64,000 nt of DNA from Seohaeicola saemankumensis (GCF_042678485.1 NZ_JBHTKR010000007.1:62001-126000); one strand, 5' to 3'; counted from the stretch's first letter, positions 31,431-41,957 are shown. A program made the numbers and translations. Notes: generated by a model not told the origin, from the sequence alone.

Positions 31431-34400
31431 ATGGCTATCATCAATATCCCCGTCAGCGGCGGCACGTTCACGGCGAATCCCGGCGACATCTTCAACATCG
31501 CAGCGGGTGCGACCGGCAACATCACGATCAACGGCGCGACCAATTTCACGGTCAACATCGCCAGCTCGTTGACGGGTGGCACGACCGACAACCTGCGCTC
31601 GATTGTCTTCGGGTCCGGAACCCAGCCGACCGTCAACATCGCCCCCGGGGTCGACTCATCGCCCTATGCGATTGATGCCAACGGCCAGAACCTGACGGTC
31701 AATGTCGGCGACGGCGCGACTATCGGTGATATCGACGGCAGCAATCTGGCGTCTACAGGCACGTTCACCGTGGCTGCGGGCAACAACGTCACCGTGCAAG
31801 GCTATGTGAACAACCTTGGCCCGGCGGATGCAGATATTTCCTTCGGCAGCGGTGCGAATGTTGCTGAATCCGTCTATGGCACGGCCGGCGGGTCCGCCGT
31901 GCTCAGCTTTGGCGATGGAGCGACCATCGGCGGCACCGTCACCGGCGCGACCGGGTCGGCCGCCGACCAGACGTCCAGCATCACCTTCGGCGACGATGCG
32001 ACGATCACTGGGCAGATCGTCTCGACCCACTTCAACGGCGAGAGAACCGTTGTCATGGGCGACAACGCGAGTGTCGGCAACGCCATCAACCTGGCTTCGG
32101 GGTCGTCCACCGCTTCCGCAAACCTGACGATCGGCGACAATGCCGTGGTGCTCGGAAACATCACCGGCACCAACGCCAACACCGACGTTTTCGTCATCGG
32201 CAATAATTGGGACCTTGCCAACATCAATATGTCCACGGGTAACGACCAGCTTACCCTTGGCACCATGAGCGCGACTGCGGTCGGGTCTTCGCAGATTGAC
32301 GGCGGCGGTGCGGCAATTACCGACATCGACGGCCTCAACCTGTTTTTGCGTCCCGATCAGGTCGCAGCCTTTCAGTCCGCCGGATGGACGCAGAACCCAG
32401 ATGGGTCTTGGTCCCCGTCCAGCTCGGCCCAGATCATTGCCGGAAACCTGGTCGTGCGCGACTTTGAAGAGGCCACGTCGGCCCTGCCCGATGGCGTGGT
32501 CGACGGTGAAAACTTCGCCGAGAACATGGGGCTGGGCTACAACGACAACAACGCCCCAACCGATGGCGGCGGTGACCAGATCACCAGCGGCAACGATAGC
32601 ATCCGTGGCAACGGCGGCAATGACACGATCAACGGAGACGCTGGCAATGACACGATCGACGGCGGCGCCGACAACGACAGCCTGATAGGTGGCGCAGGCA
32701 ACGACAGCCTCATCGGCGGTGACGGAAACGACGCGCTGCTTGGCGGCGGCGGGAACGACGTGCTTGATGGCGGTACGGGTGCTGACAACCTCCTGGGCGA
32801 AGGCGGGTCTGACACGATCACGGGCGGCCTTGGCGCCGACAATATCGACGGCGGCGCGGGCGATGACGACATCATCCTCGGCGCGGGCGACACCGCTCTG
32901 GGCGGCGGCGGCGATGACGAGTTCATCCTTGATCCGACCAATACCGACGGCCCCGGCACGATCACCATCGACGGTGGCGCAGATGGCACCTCGGGCGATC
33001 CGGCGGGCAACCAGAACGGCAACGCCGGCGACATTCTCGATTTTACCGGCCTGAACAACGTCACGATCGTTTCGGCGCCGGTCGATGACGGCACCGGGTC
33101 CTTCTCGGGCGTTGTGACCTACGAGAACGCCCAAGGCGAGACGATCACCGTCGAATTCACGGAAATCGAGGATCTTCGCGGTCTTCTGGACGACATCGTC
33201 GACGGCGAGAACAGCGGCGAGGTGATGAACCCGGGCTACAACGACGGCCTTGGCGCGACCAACAGCGGCGGCGACTTCATCGACGGGGCGGATGGTAACA
33301 ATGACATCATCCTCGGCAACGGCGGCGGCGACACGATCGATGCAGGCCTGGGCAACGACCTGGTCTACGGCGGCTCGGGCAACGACAGCATCGAAGGCAA
33401 CACCGGGAACGACCAGCTTTACGGCGATTTTTCCGCGACGATCAGCGACGTGGTCGTCGACAACGGCACGGTGCCCGGGAACGACACGATCAGTGGCGGT
33501 GCGGGCGACGACATCATCTACGGCGACAGCGGCGAAGGTCCGCGTCTGGCCGTTCGCACGTTTGAATTTGGCGCTGGCAATACGCAGACCTTCGGCGAAG
33601 TGACGGCCCAGTGGAGACCTGACGATGTTGGCGGCGACGACGGTGTGTCCTTCCCCGTCTACATTGGTGAGTTGCCCGACAGCTACACCGGGGGCGCGAA
33701 TCGAAGCGACAACGCCTGGCGCTCTTCTCTGGATAACAATGGTACCGGATCCCAATCTCATTCCTGGGACTTCGGGGGCGAGGATGTCGAAGGGTTCGCC
33801 GTGGTCATCGGCGGCATCCAAACCGGCGAGACCGTCAACATTTCGGGCTTCAACGCGGCCGGTGAGCTTGTCACAGCAACGGTCGTTGTGGGGTCTGCCC
33901 TGACCCTCGACCCCACGTCCAACGGGGGGTCCTTTGGCGTAACCAATAATGAACCCTTCGGTGCGGGTATCCAGGATCCCGCAACGACCTTCACCTATAT
34001 GGCCAACGAACCGCTTACGCGTGTCTCGATCACCCATTTTGGCGATAACTCCGTGTGGATCAGCCCCGCCTTTTTCGGCGCGGGTGTCGGCGAAGTGGTC
34101 ACCGATGGCGAAGGCGGCGATGACCAGATCATCGGTGGCGAAGGCGCTGACACGATGTTCGGTGAAGGCGGGGACGATACGTTCATCGTCTCCTCGGCCG
34201 CCGATGGCGCGGGCGATGTGATCGACGGCGGCAACGGCCCCGACCAGAACACCGACAATGACGTGCTTGACCTGCGCGGCGCGGGTCAGGTGACGATCAC
34301 CGACGCAGCCGATGCCAATGACGCAGGCGCGACGGCCGGCACGGTGACATTCGCCGACGGCTCGACCCTCACATTTGAGGGCATCGAGACGATCCTGACC

Positions 34401-37400
34401 GATCCGCAGGGCCCCCTGCCGGATGGCGTGGTCGACGGTGAAGAGACCGGCGAGGCCATGATCCTCGGCTATGATGACAGCAACGGTCCGACCGACGGCG
34501 GCGGTGACATCATCACCACGGGCGATGACAGCATCGCCGGTAATGGCGGCAATGACTTCATCGATGGCGATGCCGGTAACGACACGATCGACGGTGGTGC
34601 GGATAATGACATCATCTTCGGCGGCGCGGGCGATGACAGCATCCTGGGCGGCGACGGCTCCGACACGCTGACAGGCGGGCTTGGCGCCGATGTGCTGGAC
34701 GGCGGCGCGGGCGATGACGACATCATCCTCGGCGCCGGCGACACCGCACTGGGCGGCGGCGGCGATGACGCGTTCATCCTGGATCCGACCAATACCGACG
34801 GCCCCGGCACGATCACCATCGACGGCGGCGCGGACGCCACCTCGGGCGATCCGGCGGGCACCGAGAACGGCGATGCGGGCGATACGCTCGACTTCACCGG
34901 GCTGGACAATGTCACGATCGTCTCGCCGCTGGTGGATGACGGCACGGGCTCGTTCTCGGGCACGGTCAGCTACACCAATGCCGAAGGCGAGGTGATCACG
35001 GTCACCTTCACCGAGATCGAGAATGTCCTCGGCCTGCCCGATGGCGTGGTCGACGGCGCCGAGACGGGCGAGCTGATGGGTCCCGGCTATGCGGACCCGC
35101 AGAACGACCAGATCGACGGTGTCGATGGCCTCGACGACTCGATCCTCGGCAATGGCGGCGATGACACGATCGACGCCGGCGCGGGCAATGACACGATCGA
35201 CGGTGGCGCGGATAATGACGTGATCACCGGCGGTGCTGGCGACGACAGCATCCTGGGCGGCGACGGCAACGACTCCTTGCTGGGCGGCGACGGCGGCGAT
35301 GTGCTGGACGGCGGCGCCGGGTCCGACACCCTGGCGGGCGGCGAAGGCACGGATGTGCTGGACGGCGGCGCGGGCGATGATGACATCGCGGTGGGCGGTG
35401 CGGATACCGCCACGGGCGGATCCGGCGATGACGTGTTCACGCTGGACGCGACCGATCCTGCCACGGATATCGATGTCACCCTCGACGGGGGCACCGATGC
35501 GACCGACGGCAATCCCGACGACGCGGCCAATGGCGATGCGGGCGATGTGCTGGACCTGGGCGACCAGACGGCCAACCTCGACGTGGTGCTGGGGGCCAAC
35601 CCGGAAAGCGGGACGGTCGACGGTCTGGATGCGGATGGCACGCCGGACATCACCTTCACCGAGATCGAGAGCATCATCACCGGCACCGGCAACGACACGA
35701 TCGACGGCTCGGCGGCGACCGGCCCGATCGATGTGGCGACCGGCGCGGGCGACGACAGCGTCACCGGCGGCGCGGGCGATGACACGATCGACGCAGGTGC
35801 GGGCGATGACGAGGTCATCGGCGGCGCGGGCGATGACAGCATCCTGGGCGGCGACGGCTCCGACACGCTGACAGGCGGCCTTGGCGCCGATGTGCTGGAC
35901 GGCGGCGCGGGCGATGACGACATCATCCTCGGCGCCGGCGACACCGCACTGGGCGGCGGCGGCGATGACGCGTTCATCCTGGATCCGACCAATACCGACG
36001 GCCCCGGCACGATCACCATCGACGGCGGCGCGGATGCGACCTCCGGCGATCCGGCGGGCACCGAGAACGGCGATGCGGGCGATACGCTCGACTTCACCGG
36101 GCTGGACAATGTCACGATCGTCTCGCCGCTGGTGGATGACGGCACGGGCTCCTTCTCGGGCACGGTCAGCTACACCAATGCCGAAGGCGAGGTGATCACG
36201 GTCACCTTCACCGAGATCGAGAATGTCCTCGGCCTGCCCGATGGCGTGGTCGACGGCGCCGAGACGGGCGAGCTGATGGGTCCCGGCTATGCGGACCCGC
36301 AGAACGACCAGATCGACGGTGTCGATGGCCTCGACGACTCGATCCTCGGCAATGGCGGCGATGACACGATCGACGCCGGCGCGGGCAATGACACGATCGA
36401 CGGTGGCGCGGATAATGACGTGATCACCGGCGGTGCTGGCGACGACAGCATCCTGGGCGGCGACGGCAACGACTCCTTGCTGGGCGGCGACGGCGGCGAT
36501 GTGCTGGACGGCGGCGCCGGGTCCGACACCCTGGCGGGCGGCGAAGGCACCGACGTGCTCGACGGCGGCGCGGGCGATGATGACATCGCGGTGGGCGGTG
36601 CGGATACCGCCACGGGCGGATCCGGCGATGACGTGTTCACGCTGGACGCGACCGATCCTGCCACGGATATCGATGTCACCCTCGACGGGGGCACCGATGC
36701 GACCGACGGCAATCCCGACGACGCGGCCAATGGCGATGCGGGCGATGTGCTGGACCTGGGCGACCAGACGGCCAACCTCGACGTGGTGCTGGGGGCCAAC
36801 CCGGAAAGCGGGACGGTCGACGGTCTGGATGCGGATGGCACGCCGGACATCACCTTCACCGAGATCGAAAGCATCATCACCGGCACCGGCAACGACACGA
36901 TCGACGGCACGGCGGCGACCGGCCCGATCGATGTGGCGACCGGCGCGGGCGACGACAGCGTCACCGGCGGCGCGGGCGATGACACGATCGACGCGGGTGC
37001 GGGCGATGACGAGGTCATCGGCGGCGCGGGCGATGACAGCATCCTGGGCGGCGACGGCAGCGACACGCTGACAGGCGGCCTTGGCGCCGATGTGCTGGAC
37101 GGCGGCGCGGGCGATGACGACTTCGTTGTGGCGTCGGGTGATATCGTGTCCGGCGGATCGGGCGACGACTACATCACTTTCGACGGGACCGATACCGACG
37201 GGCCGGGCACGATCACCATCGATGGTGGTACGGATGCGACCGACGGCAATCCCGACGACACCGCCAATGGCGATGCGGGCGATACGCTTGACGTGACAGG
37301 TCTGAACCTGAGCCAGTTCCGGTGGATTACCGGGCCTGTCGATGACGGGACGGGGTCTTTCTCGGGCACTTTCACCTATGAGAACGACCAGGGCGAAACG

Positions 37401-38054
37401 ATCACGGTCAATTTCTCGGAGATCGAGAACCTGATTACGCCACCCTGCTTTACGGCGGGAACCCGCATCAAGACCATGGGTGGCGAGATCGAGGTGCAAG
37501 ACCTCAAGGTTGGCGACAGGGTCCTGACGCTTGACCATGGGTTCCAGACCATCAAGTGGATCGGCGCGCGGATAGTGGCTGCGGTCGGCAAATTCGCTCC
37601 GATCGAATTCGCCGCGGGCACGATCGGCAATACACGCGCCATAAAGGTATCCCCGCAACACCGGATGCTCGTTTCGGGGGCACAGGTCGAGCTATACGTC
37701 GACGAGCTTGAGGCGCTGGTTGCAGCCAAACATCTTGTGGATGGCAAGCGGGTTCGCGTTGTCGAAGGCGGCGAGGTGGAATATTTCCACATCCTCTTCG
37801 ATCAACATGAAATCGTCTATGCCGAGGGGTGTCGGTCGGAAAGCTTCCATCCCGGGGTGCAGGGCGTCAACGGTCTGGATGTTGCGACAAGAGAGGAACT
37901 TTATGCTCTCTTCCCGGAACTGGCCGCTTCCGAGTTCAAGAGCTACGGGGATACCTGCCGCGTTTGCCTGAACAAGCGGGAGGCCATGGCGCTTCGTGAC
38001 TCGGTTCTGCGGTCGCCGGATGAAGCCAACGGAGGGCAGAACCAGGCAGCCTGA
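31431..38054 (+). CDS. giant RTX-like calcium-binding protein with C-terminal Hint domain
   Basis: 2207-residue acidic protein with no Sec signal. Residues 1-340 are Gly/Asn/Thr-rich beta repeats. From about 380 to 1950 it carries many GGxGxDxI nonapeptides (GNDTIDGGADND type) that form calcium-binding beta rolls, in five modules each opening with a VVDG..GE.M..GY motif (about 352, 585, 996, 1201, 1601). A non-repetitive domain lies at about 703-895. The end (about 2004-2150) is a Hint domain (PCFTAGTRIKTMGGEIEVQD). Such proteins leave by type I secretion; no secretion genes are adjacent. GACGGAGGTC precedes the ATG. Role could be surface attachment or an S-layer-like coat. Confidence 0.88.
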   Translation: MAIINIPVSGGTFTANPGDIFNIAAGATGNITINGATNFTVNIASSLTGGTTDNLRSIVFGSGTQPTVNIAPGVDSSPYAIDANGQNLTVNVGDGATIGDIDGSNLASTGTFTVAAGNNVTVQGYVNNLGPADADISFGSGANVAESVYGTAGGSAVLSFGDGATIGGTVTGATGSAADQTSSITFGDDATITGQIVSTHFNGERTVVMGDNASVGNAINLASGSSTASANLTIGDNAVVLGNITGTNANTDVFVIGNNWDLANINMSTGNDQLTLGTMSATAVGSSQIDGGGAAITDIDGLNLFLRPDQVAAFQSAGWTQNPDGSWSPSSSAQIIAGNLVVRDFEEATSALPDGVVDGENFAENMGLGYNDNNAPTDGGGDQITSGNDSIRGNGGNDTINGDAGNDTIDGGADNDSLIGGAGNDSLIGGDGNDALLGGGGNDVLDGGTGADNLLGEGGSDTITGGLGADNIDGGAGDDDIILGAGDTALGGGGDDEFILDPTNTDGPGTITIDGGADGTSGDPAGNQNGNAGDILDFTGLNNVTIVSAPVDDGTGSFSGVVTYENAQGETITVEFTEIEDLRGLLDDIVDGENSGEVMNPGYNDGLGATNSGGDFIDGADGNNDIILGNGGGDTIDAGLGNDLVYGGSGNDSIEGNTGNDQLYGDFSATISDVVVDNGTVPGNDTISGGAGDDIIYGDSGEGPRLAVRTFEFGAGNTQTFGEVTAQWRPDDVGGDDGVSFPVYIGELPDSYTGGANRSDNAWRSSLDNNGTGSQSHSWDFGGEDVEGFAVVIGGIQTGETVNISGFNAAGELVTATVVVGSALTLDPTSNGGSFGVTNNEPFGAGIQDPATTFTYMANEPLTRVSITHFGDNSVWISPAFFGAGVGEVVTDGEGGDDQIIGGEGADTMFGEGGDDTFIVSSAADGAGDVIDGGNGPDQNTDNDVLDLRGAGQVTITDAADANDAGATAGTVTFADGSTLTFEGIETILTDPQGPLPDGVVDGEETGEAMILGYDDSNGPTDGGGDIITTGDDSIAGNGGNDFIDGDAGNDTIDGGADNDIIFGGAGDDSILGGDGSDTLTGGLGADVLDGGAGDDDIILGAGDTALGGGGDDAFILDPTNTDGPGTITIDGGADATSGDPAGTENGDAGDTLDFTGLDNVTIVSPLVDDGTGSFSGTVSYTNAEGEVITVTFTEIENVLGLPDGVVDGAETGELMGPGYADPQNDQIDGVDGLDDSILGNGGDDTIDAGAGNDTIDGGADNDVITGGAGDDSILGGDGNDSLLGGDGGDVLDGGAGSDTLAGGEGTDVLDGGAGDDDIAVGGADTATGGSGDDVFTLDATDPATDIDVTLDGGTDATDGNPDDAANGDAGDVLDLGDQTANLDVVLGANPESGTVDGLDADGTPDITFTEIESIITGTGNDTIDGSAATGPIDVATGAGDDSVTGGAGDDTIDAGAGDDEVIGGAGDDSILGGDGSDTLTGGLGADVLDGGAGDDDIILGAGDTALGGGGDDAFILDPTNTDGPGTITIDGGADATSGDPAGTENGDAGDTLDFTGLDNVTIVSPLVDDGTGSFSGTVSYTNAEGEVITVTFTEIENVLGLPDGVVDGAETGELMGPGYADPQNDQIDGVDGLDDSILGNGGDDTIDAGAGNDTIDGGADNDVITGGAGDDSILGGDGNDSLLGGDGGDVLDGGAGSDTLAGGEGTDVLDGGAGDDDIAVGGADTATGGSGDDVFTLDATDPATDIDVTLDGGTDATDGNPDDAANGDAGDVLDLGDQTANLDVVLGANPESGTVDGLDADGTPDITFTEIESIITGTGNDTIDGTAATGPIDVATGAGDDSVTGGAGDDTIDAGAGDDEVIGGAGDDSILGGDGSDTLTGGLGADVLDGGAGDDDFVVASGDIVSGGSGDDYITFDGTDTDGPGTITIDGGTDATDGNPDDTANGDAGDTLDVTGLNLSQFRWITGPVDDGTGSFSGTFTYENDQGETITVNFSEIENLITPPCFTAGTRIKTMGGEIEVQDLKVGDRVLTLDHGFQTIKWIGARIVAAVGKFAPIEFAAGTIGNTRAIKVSPQHRMLVSGAQVELYVDELEALVAAKHLVDGKRVRVVEGGEVEYFHILFDQHEIVYAEGCRSESFHPGVQGVNGLDVATREELYALFPELAASEFKSYGDTCRVCLNKREAMALRDSVLRSPDEANGGQNQAA
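34621..37121 (+). repeat. two 1200 bp tandem units plus a partial third in the RTX gene
   Basis: 34621-35820 and 35821-37020 are about 99% identical at the DNA level (roughly a dozen differences), and the first 100 bp of the unit repeats again to about 37121. Each unit is exactly 400 codons, so the frame is kept. Such identity points to a recent duplication or ongoing gene conversion, and is a place where assembly could miscount copies. Confidence 0.9.
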
Positions 38055-38566
38055 CACGTCCGCCAATCCGTGGCGCGGTTCAACGGCCGCGCCACAACGG
38101 ATCCCGCGACAGGCCATGTTCTTGATCGGGACAGAGATTTCTTTTCGATCCCCTGGGTCCATCCATATCGGGAACCCGCAAGGGGGAAGGCTGATCTTCG
38201 CCCCGCTGCGAAACATGGGGATCGACAGCGTGCAGGGCTTGGGCCGCGCGCGAAACATGTGGGGCATCGCTTTCTGCGGTGTCTTTGTCGAACCGGAGAA
38301 CGGCGACAGACAGAACGCCTTGAGGTGTTCACGCCTGCGGATTCTGCGCCTTTGGCCTGGGGGCGGCAGGTCGCTTGAGTTTGTACAGCGTCCGGGCTGC
38401 TGACAACTCCCCTGTCAAACCCGGCCGAATCCCGCTTCGCGCTGCACCCGGATATTCAGGCACAGGGCGTGCCGCCTGTTTTCCCCTCGGCGCGATGCGG
38501 CGAAACGGCAAACGCGCGCCCTTGTCGGGACGCGCGTCGCGGCGATCGGCCAGCTACCGGAGGGCT
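38055..38566. other. 512 bp gap between RTX and ubiK genes
   Basis: No supported gene. A strong hairpin GTGGCGCGG/CCGCGCCAC (38070-38095) follows the RTX stop by 16 bp without a U-run and may end or protect that mRNA. The rest is high-GC sequence with chance open frames only. Confidence 0.55.
38070..38095 (+). terminator. hairpin after the RTX gene
   Basis: Perfect 9 bp stem GTGGCGCGG/CCGCGCCAC with 8-base loop, 16 bp after the stop codon; no U-run follows. Confidence 0.45.
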
Positions 38567-38815
38567 TTACTTGGTCTGCTGCGCGTCCAGCGCATCCAGA
38601 CGGGCCTTGAGGGCCGCGTTTTCCTCGCGCGCTTTTTGCGCCATGGCGCGGACCGCGTCGAATTCCTCGCGCGTCACGAAATCGCGATCCGCCAGCCAGC
38701 GGTCGATCATCGACTTCATGGCCGTCTCGGCCTCGTCCTTGGCGCCCTGCGCCACACCCATGGCATTGGTCATCAGTTGCGAGATGTCGTCCAGAATTTT
38801 GTTGCGCGTCTGCAT
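38567..38815 (-). CDS. ubiK: UbiK-type accessory factor (BMFP domain)
   Basis: 82-residue protein: a helical N-terminal segment (ILDDISQLMTNAMGVAQGAK) and a C-terminal coiled coil (EEFDAVRAMAQKAREENAAL..LDAL), the BMFP layout. UbiK binds lipid and supports aerobic ubiquinone biosynthesis with UbiJ in E. coli; in alphaproteobacteria the role is assumed. CGCTGGAGAGCCGCA precedes the ATG. Divergent from lgt. Confidence 0.82.
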   Translation of the reverse strand: MQTRNKILDDISQLMTNAMGVAQGAKDEAETAMKSMIDRWLADRDFVTREEFDAVRAMAQKAREENAALKARLDALDAQQTK

Positions 38816-38913
38816 TGCGGCTCTCCAGCGTTACCTTTACCTCCCTATATGGGCTGCAACGGGGCGGCCCACAAGGTTGACTTCCCCTACAAGCCAGAGG
38901 CAGACAGACGCAG

Positions 38914-39813
38914 ATGCGCGCCATGATCCCTTTCCCCGAGATTTCGCCCGAAATCTTTTCCATCAGCCTTTTCGGGATGGAGTTCGCCCTGCGCTGGTAT
39001 GCGTTGGCGTATATCCTGGGTATCATCCTGGCCTGGCAGATCACCCTGGCGGCCCTGCGGCGACCGGCGCTCTGGCATGGAAACACACCGCCCATGACCA
39101 AGGCCCAGGTCGAAGACCTGCTGACCTGGATCATCATCGGGATCATCGCGGGTGGTCGGCTTGGCTTCGTTCTCTTCTATCAGCCGGGCTACTATCTGGC
39201 CAATCCGGCGCAGATCCCGATGGTCTGGCAGGGCGGCATGTCCTTTCATGGCGGGTTCCTGGGTGTTGTCGTGGCGGCCTGGATCTTCGCCTGGCGCCAG
39301 AAGGTGCCGCGCCTTGCGGCTGCCGATGCGGTCGCACTTGGCGTGCCGGTGGGGTTGATGCTGGGGCGGCTTGCGAATTTCATCAATGCCGAGCTTTGGG
39401 GGCGGCCCACAGACCTGCCCTGGGGCGTGGCCTTTCCGGGCGCTGCCGCGCAGGATTGTGCGGGCGTGGTGGGGCTTTGCGCGCGCCATCCTTCGCAACT
39501 TTATCAGGCGGGCCTGGAAGGCGCCGTCCTGCTGGCCCTGATGCTGTGGCTGGCGTTTCGGCGGGATGCGCTGAAGGTGCCGGGCCAGATCACGGGGGTG
39601 TTTCTGGCAGGCTATGGCGCCGCACGTTTCGTGGTCGAATATTTCCGGCAGGCCGATGCACAGTTCATCACACCGGACAATCCGCTGGGCCATGTGATCC
39701 GGCTGGGCGAGGCAGGTATCACGATGGGGCAGCTTCTGTCGCTGCCGATGCTGGCCGCGGGCCTGGTGCTGATCATGCTGGCGCGGCGGCGGGCAAGGGG
39801 CATTGCCGCATGA
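38914..39813 (+). CDS. lgt: prolipoprotein diacylglyceryl transferase
   Basis: 299-residue inner membrane enzyme with about seven helices that transfers diacylglycerol from phosphatidylglycerol to the lipobox cysteine of prolipoproteins. Signatures: SFHGGFLGVVVAAW, the Lgt motif GRLANFINAELWGRPTDLPW and ARHPSQLYQAGLEG. First of a three-gene operon; its stop overlaps the next ATG by 4 bp. Start at 38914 or 38923; neither has a perfect ribosome-binding site. Confidence 0.95.
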   Translation: MRAMIPFPEISPEIFSISLFGMEFALRWYALAYILGIILAWQITLAALRRPALWHGNTPPMTKAQVEDLLTWIIIGIIAGGRLGFVLFYQPGYYLANPAQIPMVWQGGMSFHGGFLGVVVAAWIFAWRQKVPRLAAADAVALGVPVGLMLGRLANFINAELWGRPTDLPWGVAFPGAAAQDCAGVVGLCARHPSQLYQAGLEGAVLLALMLWLAFRRDALKVPGQITGVFLAGYGAARFVVEYFRQADAQFITPDNPLGHVIRLGEAGITMGQLLSLPMLAAGLVLIMLARRRARGIAA

Positions 39814-40904
39814 TCGACAAGCCCCATGAGACGAATGCGCTGGGGCGTATCCTGCTTGACCGGATCCGGACACAGGGTCCGCTGACAATCGCACAATACA
39901 TGGCCGAATGCCTGCTGCATCCCACCTTGGGCTATTACACCACACGCGATCCGCTGGGCGCGTCCGGCGATTTCATTACCGCGCCCGAGATCAGCCAGAT
40001 GTTCGGCGAAATGATCGGCCTCTGCCTTGCACAGGCCTGGCTTGACCAGGGGCAGCCCACCCCCTTCGCACTGGCCGAGCTGGGACCGGGGCGCGGCACG
40101 CTGATGGCCGATATCCTGCGCGTGACCCGCAAGGTGCCGGGGTTTCACGATGCGGCCCACGTGCATCTGGTCGAGGCATCGGACCGGATGCGCGACAGTC
40201 AGGCCAGAACGCTGGCGGGCCTTGCGCCAAAAGACCGGATCACCTGGCATGACGGCGTCGACAGCTTGCCGCAGATGCCGCTTTACCTTGTGGCCAACGA
40301 GTTTTTCGACGCGCTGCCGATCCGTCAGTTCTTGCGCACTGACGCGGGTTTCTCTGAGATGGTGGTCAGCACGACGATGGACCAGCTGGTGGTCGGGCTG
40401 GTCCCTGCCCCGGCAAACCCGGCGCTGCAGGCGCGGCTTGCCGACACGCGCGCGAATGACATCGTCGAGATTTGCGCCGCGGCCCCGGTAATCGCGCAGC
40501 AGGTCGGCCAACGTATCGCAGATCATAGTGGGCTTGCCCTGATCGACGACTATGGCGACTGGCGGTCCCTGGGCGATACGCTGCAGGCGATGGGGCGGCA
40601 GACATATGCATCTCCCTTCGACAAGCCCGGCGAGGTGGATCTGACAGCCCATGTGGATTTCGAGGCGCTTCTGGCCGATGTCCCTTGCGCCCACAGCCGC
40701 CTGACCACCCAAGGCGTGTTCCTGGAACGGCTGGGCATCACGCCCCGCGCGCAGGCGCTGGCCGAACGGTTGACCGGCGCCGCACTTGATGATCACATCG
40801 CCGCACATCGGCGCTTGACGCACCCTGGGGAAATGGGGACGCTCTTCAAAGTGGTGGCGCTGTTTCCCAAGGGCGCCCCCCCGCCCCCCGGACTGGATGC
40901 CTGA
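39810..40904 (+). CDS. MidA/NDUFAF7-family SAM-dependent methyltransferase
   Basis: 364-residue putative protein arginine methyltransferase. Features: MAECLLHPTLGYYTTRDPLG start, GASGDFITAPEISQMFGE, SAM-binding LAELGPGRGTLMADIL, and VANEFFDALPIRQF, all typical of the family whose human member NDUFAF7 methylates a complex I subunit. In Rhodobacterales it regularly lies between lgt and pgeF, as here, starting inside the lgt stop (ATGA) and ending 6 bp before pgeF. Confidence 0.9.
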   Translation: MIDKPHETNALGRILLDRIRTQGPLTIAQYMAECLLHPTLGYYTTRDPLGASGDFITAPEISQMFGEMIGLCLAQAWLDQGQPTPFALAELGPGRGTLMADILRVTRKVPGFHDAAHVHLVEASDRMRDSQARTLAGLAPKDRITWHDGVDSLPQMPLYLVANEFFDALPIRQFLRTDAGFSEMVVSTTMDQLVVGLVPAPANPALQARLADTRANDIVEICAAAPVIAQQVGQRIADHSGLALIDDYGDWRSLGDTLQAMGRQTYASPFDKPGEVDLTAHVDFEALLADVPCAHSRLTTQGVFLERLGITPRAQALAERLTGAALDDHIAAHRRLTHPGEMGTLFKVVALFPKGAPPPPGLDA

Positions 40905-40910
40905 GCCGCT

Positions 40911-41666
40911 ATGACGCTGGAAATCATCACATCAGAGGCGCTGTCGCCACTCAGACACGGGTTCTTTACCCGTCGCGGCGGTGCGTCCTCGGGGGTGTTC
41001 CAGGGTCTGAACTGCGGGCCGGGTTCCTCGGATCAGGCCGAAATCGTGGCGATCAACCGTGCGCGCGTCGCCCAAGCGATGGACGTCACGCCGGATCACC
41101 TGGTCACCGTTCACCAGGTCCATTCGCCGGACGTGGTGTCCCTGTCCGGCCCGCCGGGCGACAAACCCCGCGCGGACGGGATGGTGACGGCCACGCCGGG
41201 GGTGGCACTGGCCATACTGACCGCCGACTGTCAGCCCGTGCTGTTTGCCGACAGGCAGGCCGGGGTCATCGGTGCCGCACATGCCGGTTGGCGGGGCGCG
41301 CTGGACGGTGTGCTTGAGGCGACCATCACCGCGATGGAGGGGCTGGGCGCAAGCCGCGACGCCATTCATGCGGTGATCGGACCATCAATCAGCCAGCAAG
41401 CCTATGAGGTCGGCCCCGAGTTCTTCGAGGATTTCCTGGCCGAGGACACTGACAACGCCCGCTTCTTTGCCCAGGGCAAAGGCGACAGGATGATGTTCGA
41501 CCTGCCCGCCTACGGGTTGCACCGCCTGCGCGGTGCCGGGATCGGCCATGCCGAGTGGACACGCCATTGCACCTATTCAGACCCCGAGCGATTCTTTTCC
41601 TACCGGCGCACCACCCATGCCGGCGAGGCTGATTACGGCAGACTGATCTCGGTCATCCGCCTGTAA
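40911..41666 (+). CDS. pgeF: peptidoglycan editing factor / purine nucleoside phosphorylase-like
   Basis: 251-residue protein of the YfiH/LACC1 family with the copper/zinc oxidoreductase-like motifs HGFFTRRGGASSGVF, VHQVHSPDVV, ILTADCQPVLF and AAHAGWRGALDGV. Members cleave nucleosides, and E. coli PgeF corrects wrongly incorporated amino acids in peptidoglycan precursors. Third gene of the lgt operon. The 290 bp after it hold an A/T-rich stretch (about 41735-41790) and the promoter region of the next small gene. Confidence 0.9.
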   Translation: MTLEIITSEALSPLRHGFFTRRGGASSGVFQGLNCGPGSSDQAEIVAINRARVAQAMDVTPDHLVTVHQVHSPDVVSLSGPPGDKPRADGMVTATPGVALAILTADCQPVLFADRQAGVIGAAHAGWRGALDGVLEATITAMEGLGASRDAIHAVIGPSISQQAYEVGPEFFEDFLAEDTDNARFFAQGKGDRMMFDLPAYGLHRLRGAGIGHAEWTRHCTYSDPERFFSYRRTTHAGEADYGRLISVIRL

Positions 41667-41957
41667 TCGGGCAAGAATGCGGCAGCCCCCCGCAGTACTG
41701 ACCGAAGATGCGGGAAACAATCGCCTTGATTCATCTGGCTTTGTTTCCAATAGAAATTCCAACCAACTGATTTATTTGTATTATTTCAAATCCATCCCTG
41801 ACAGGCCGCGTTATTCGATACAGAATCCGGCCCGCCACGAGATTGACACGCGATCGGACAAAACAATGCCGCATTGATCCGTCAGATTGTTTCCAGAACT
41901 GGCCAAACCTTGATGGCAAGGCCGGACAAGCCGGATCAGAGGACGGAGACAAGACAG

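Noticed and set aside
31656..37661. 2001-codon open frame on the minus strand opposite the RTX gene
   Set aside because: It is an artefact of the GC-rich repeated codons of the RTX gene; it has no ribosome-binding site and its translation is low-complexity without any family likeness.
38469..39809. Long frame extending the methyltransferase upstream through lgt
   Set aside because: The upstream part is a shadow of lgt; the methyltransferase starts at 39810 in the ATGA overlap.
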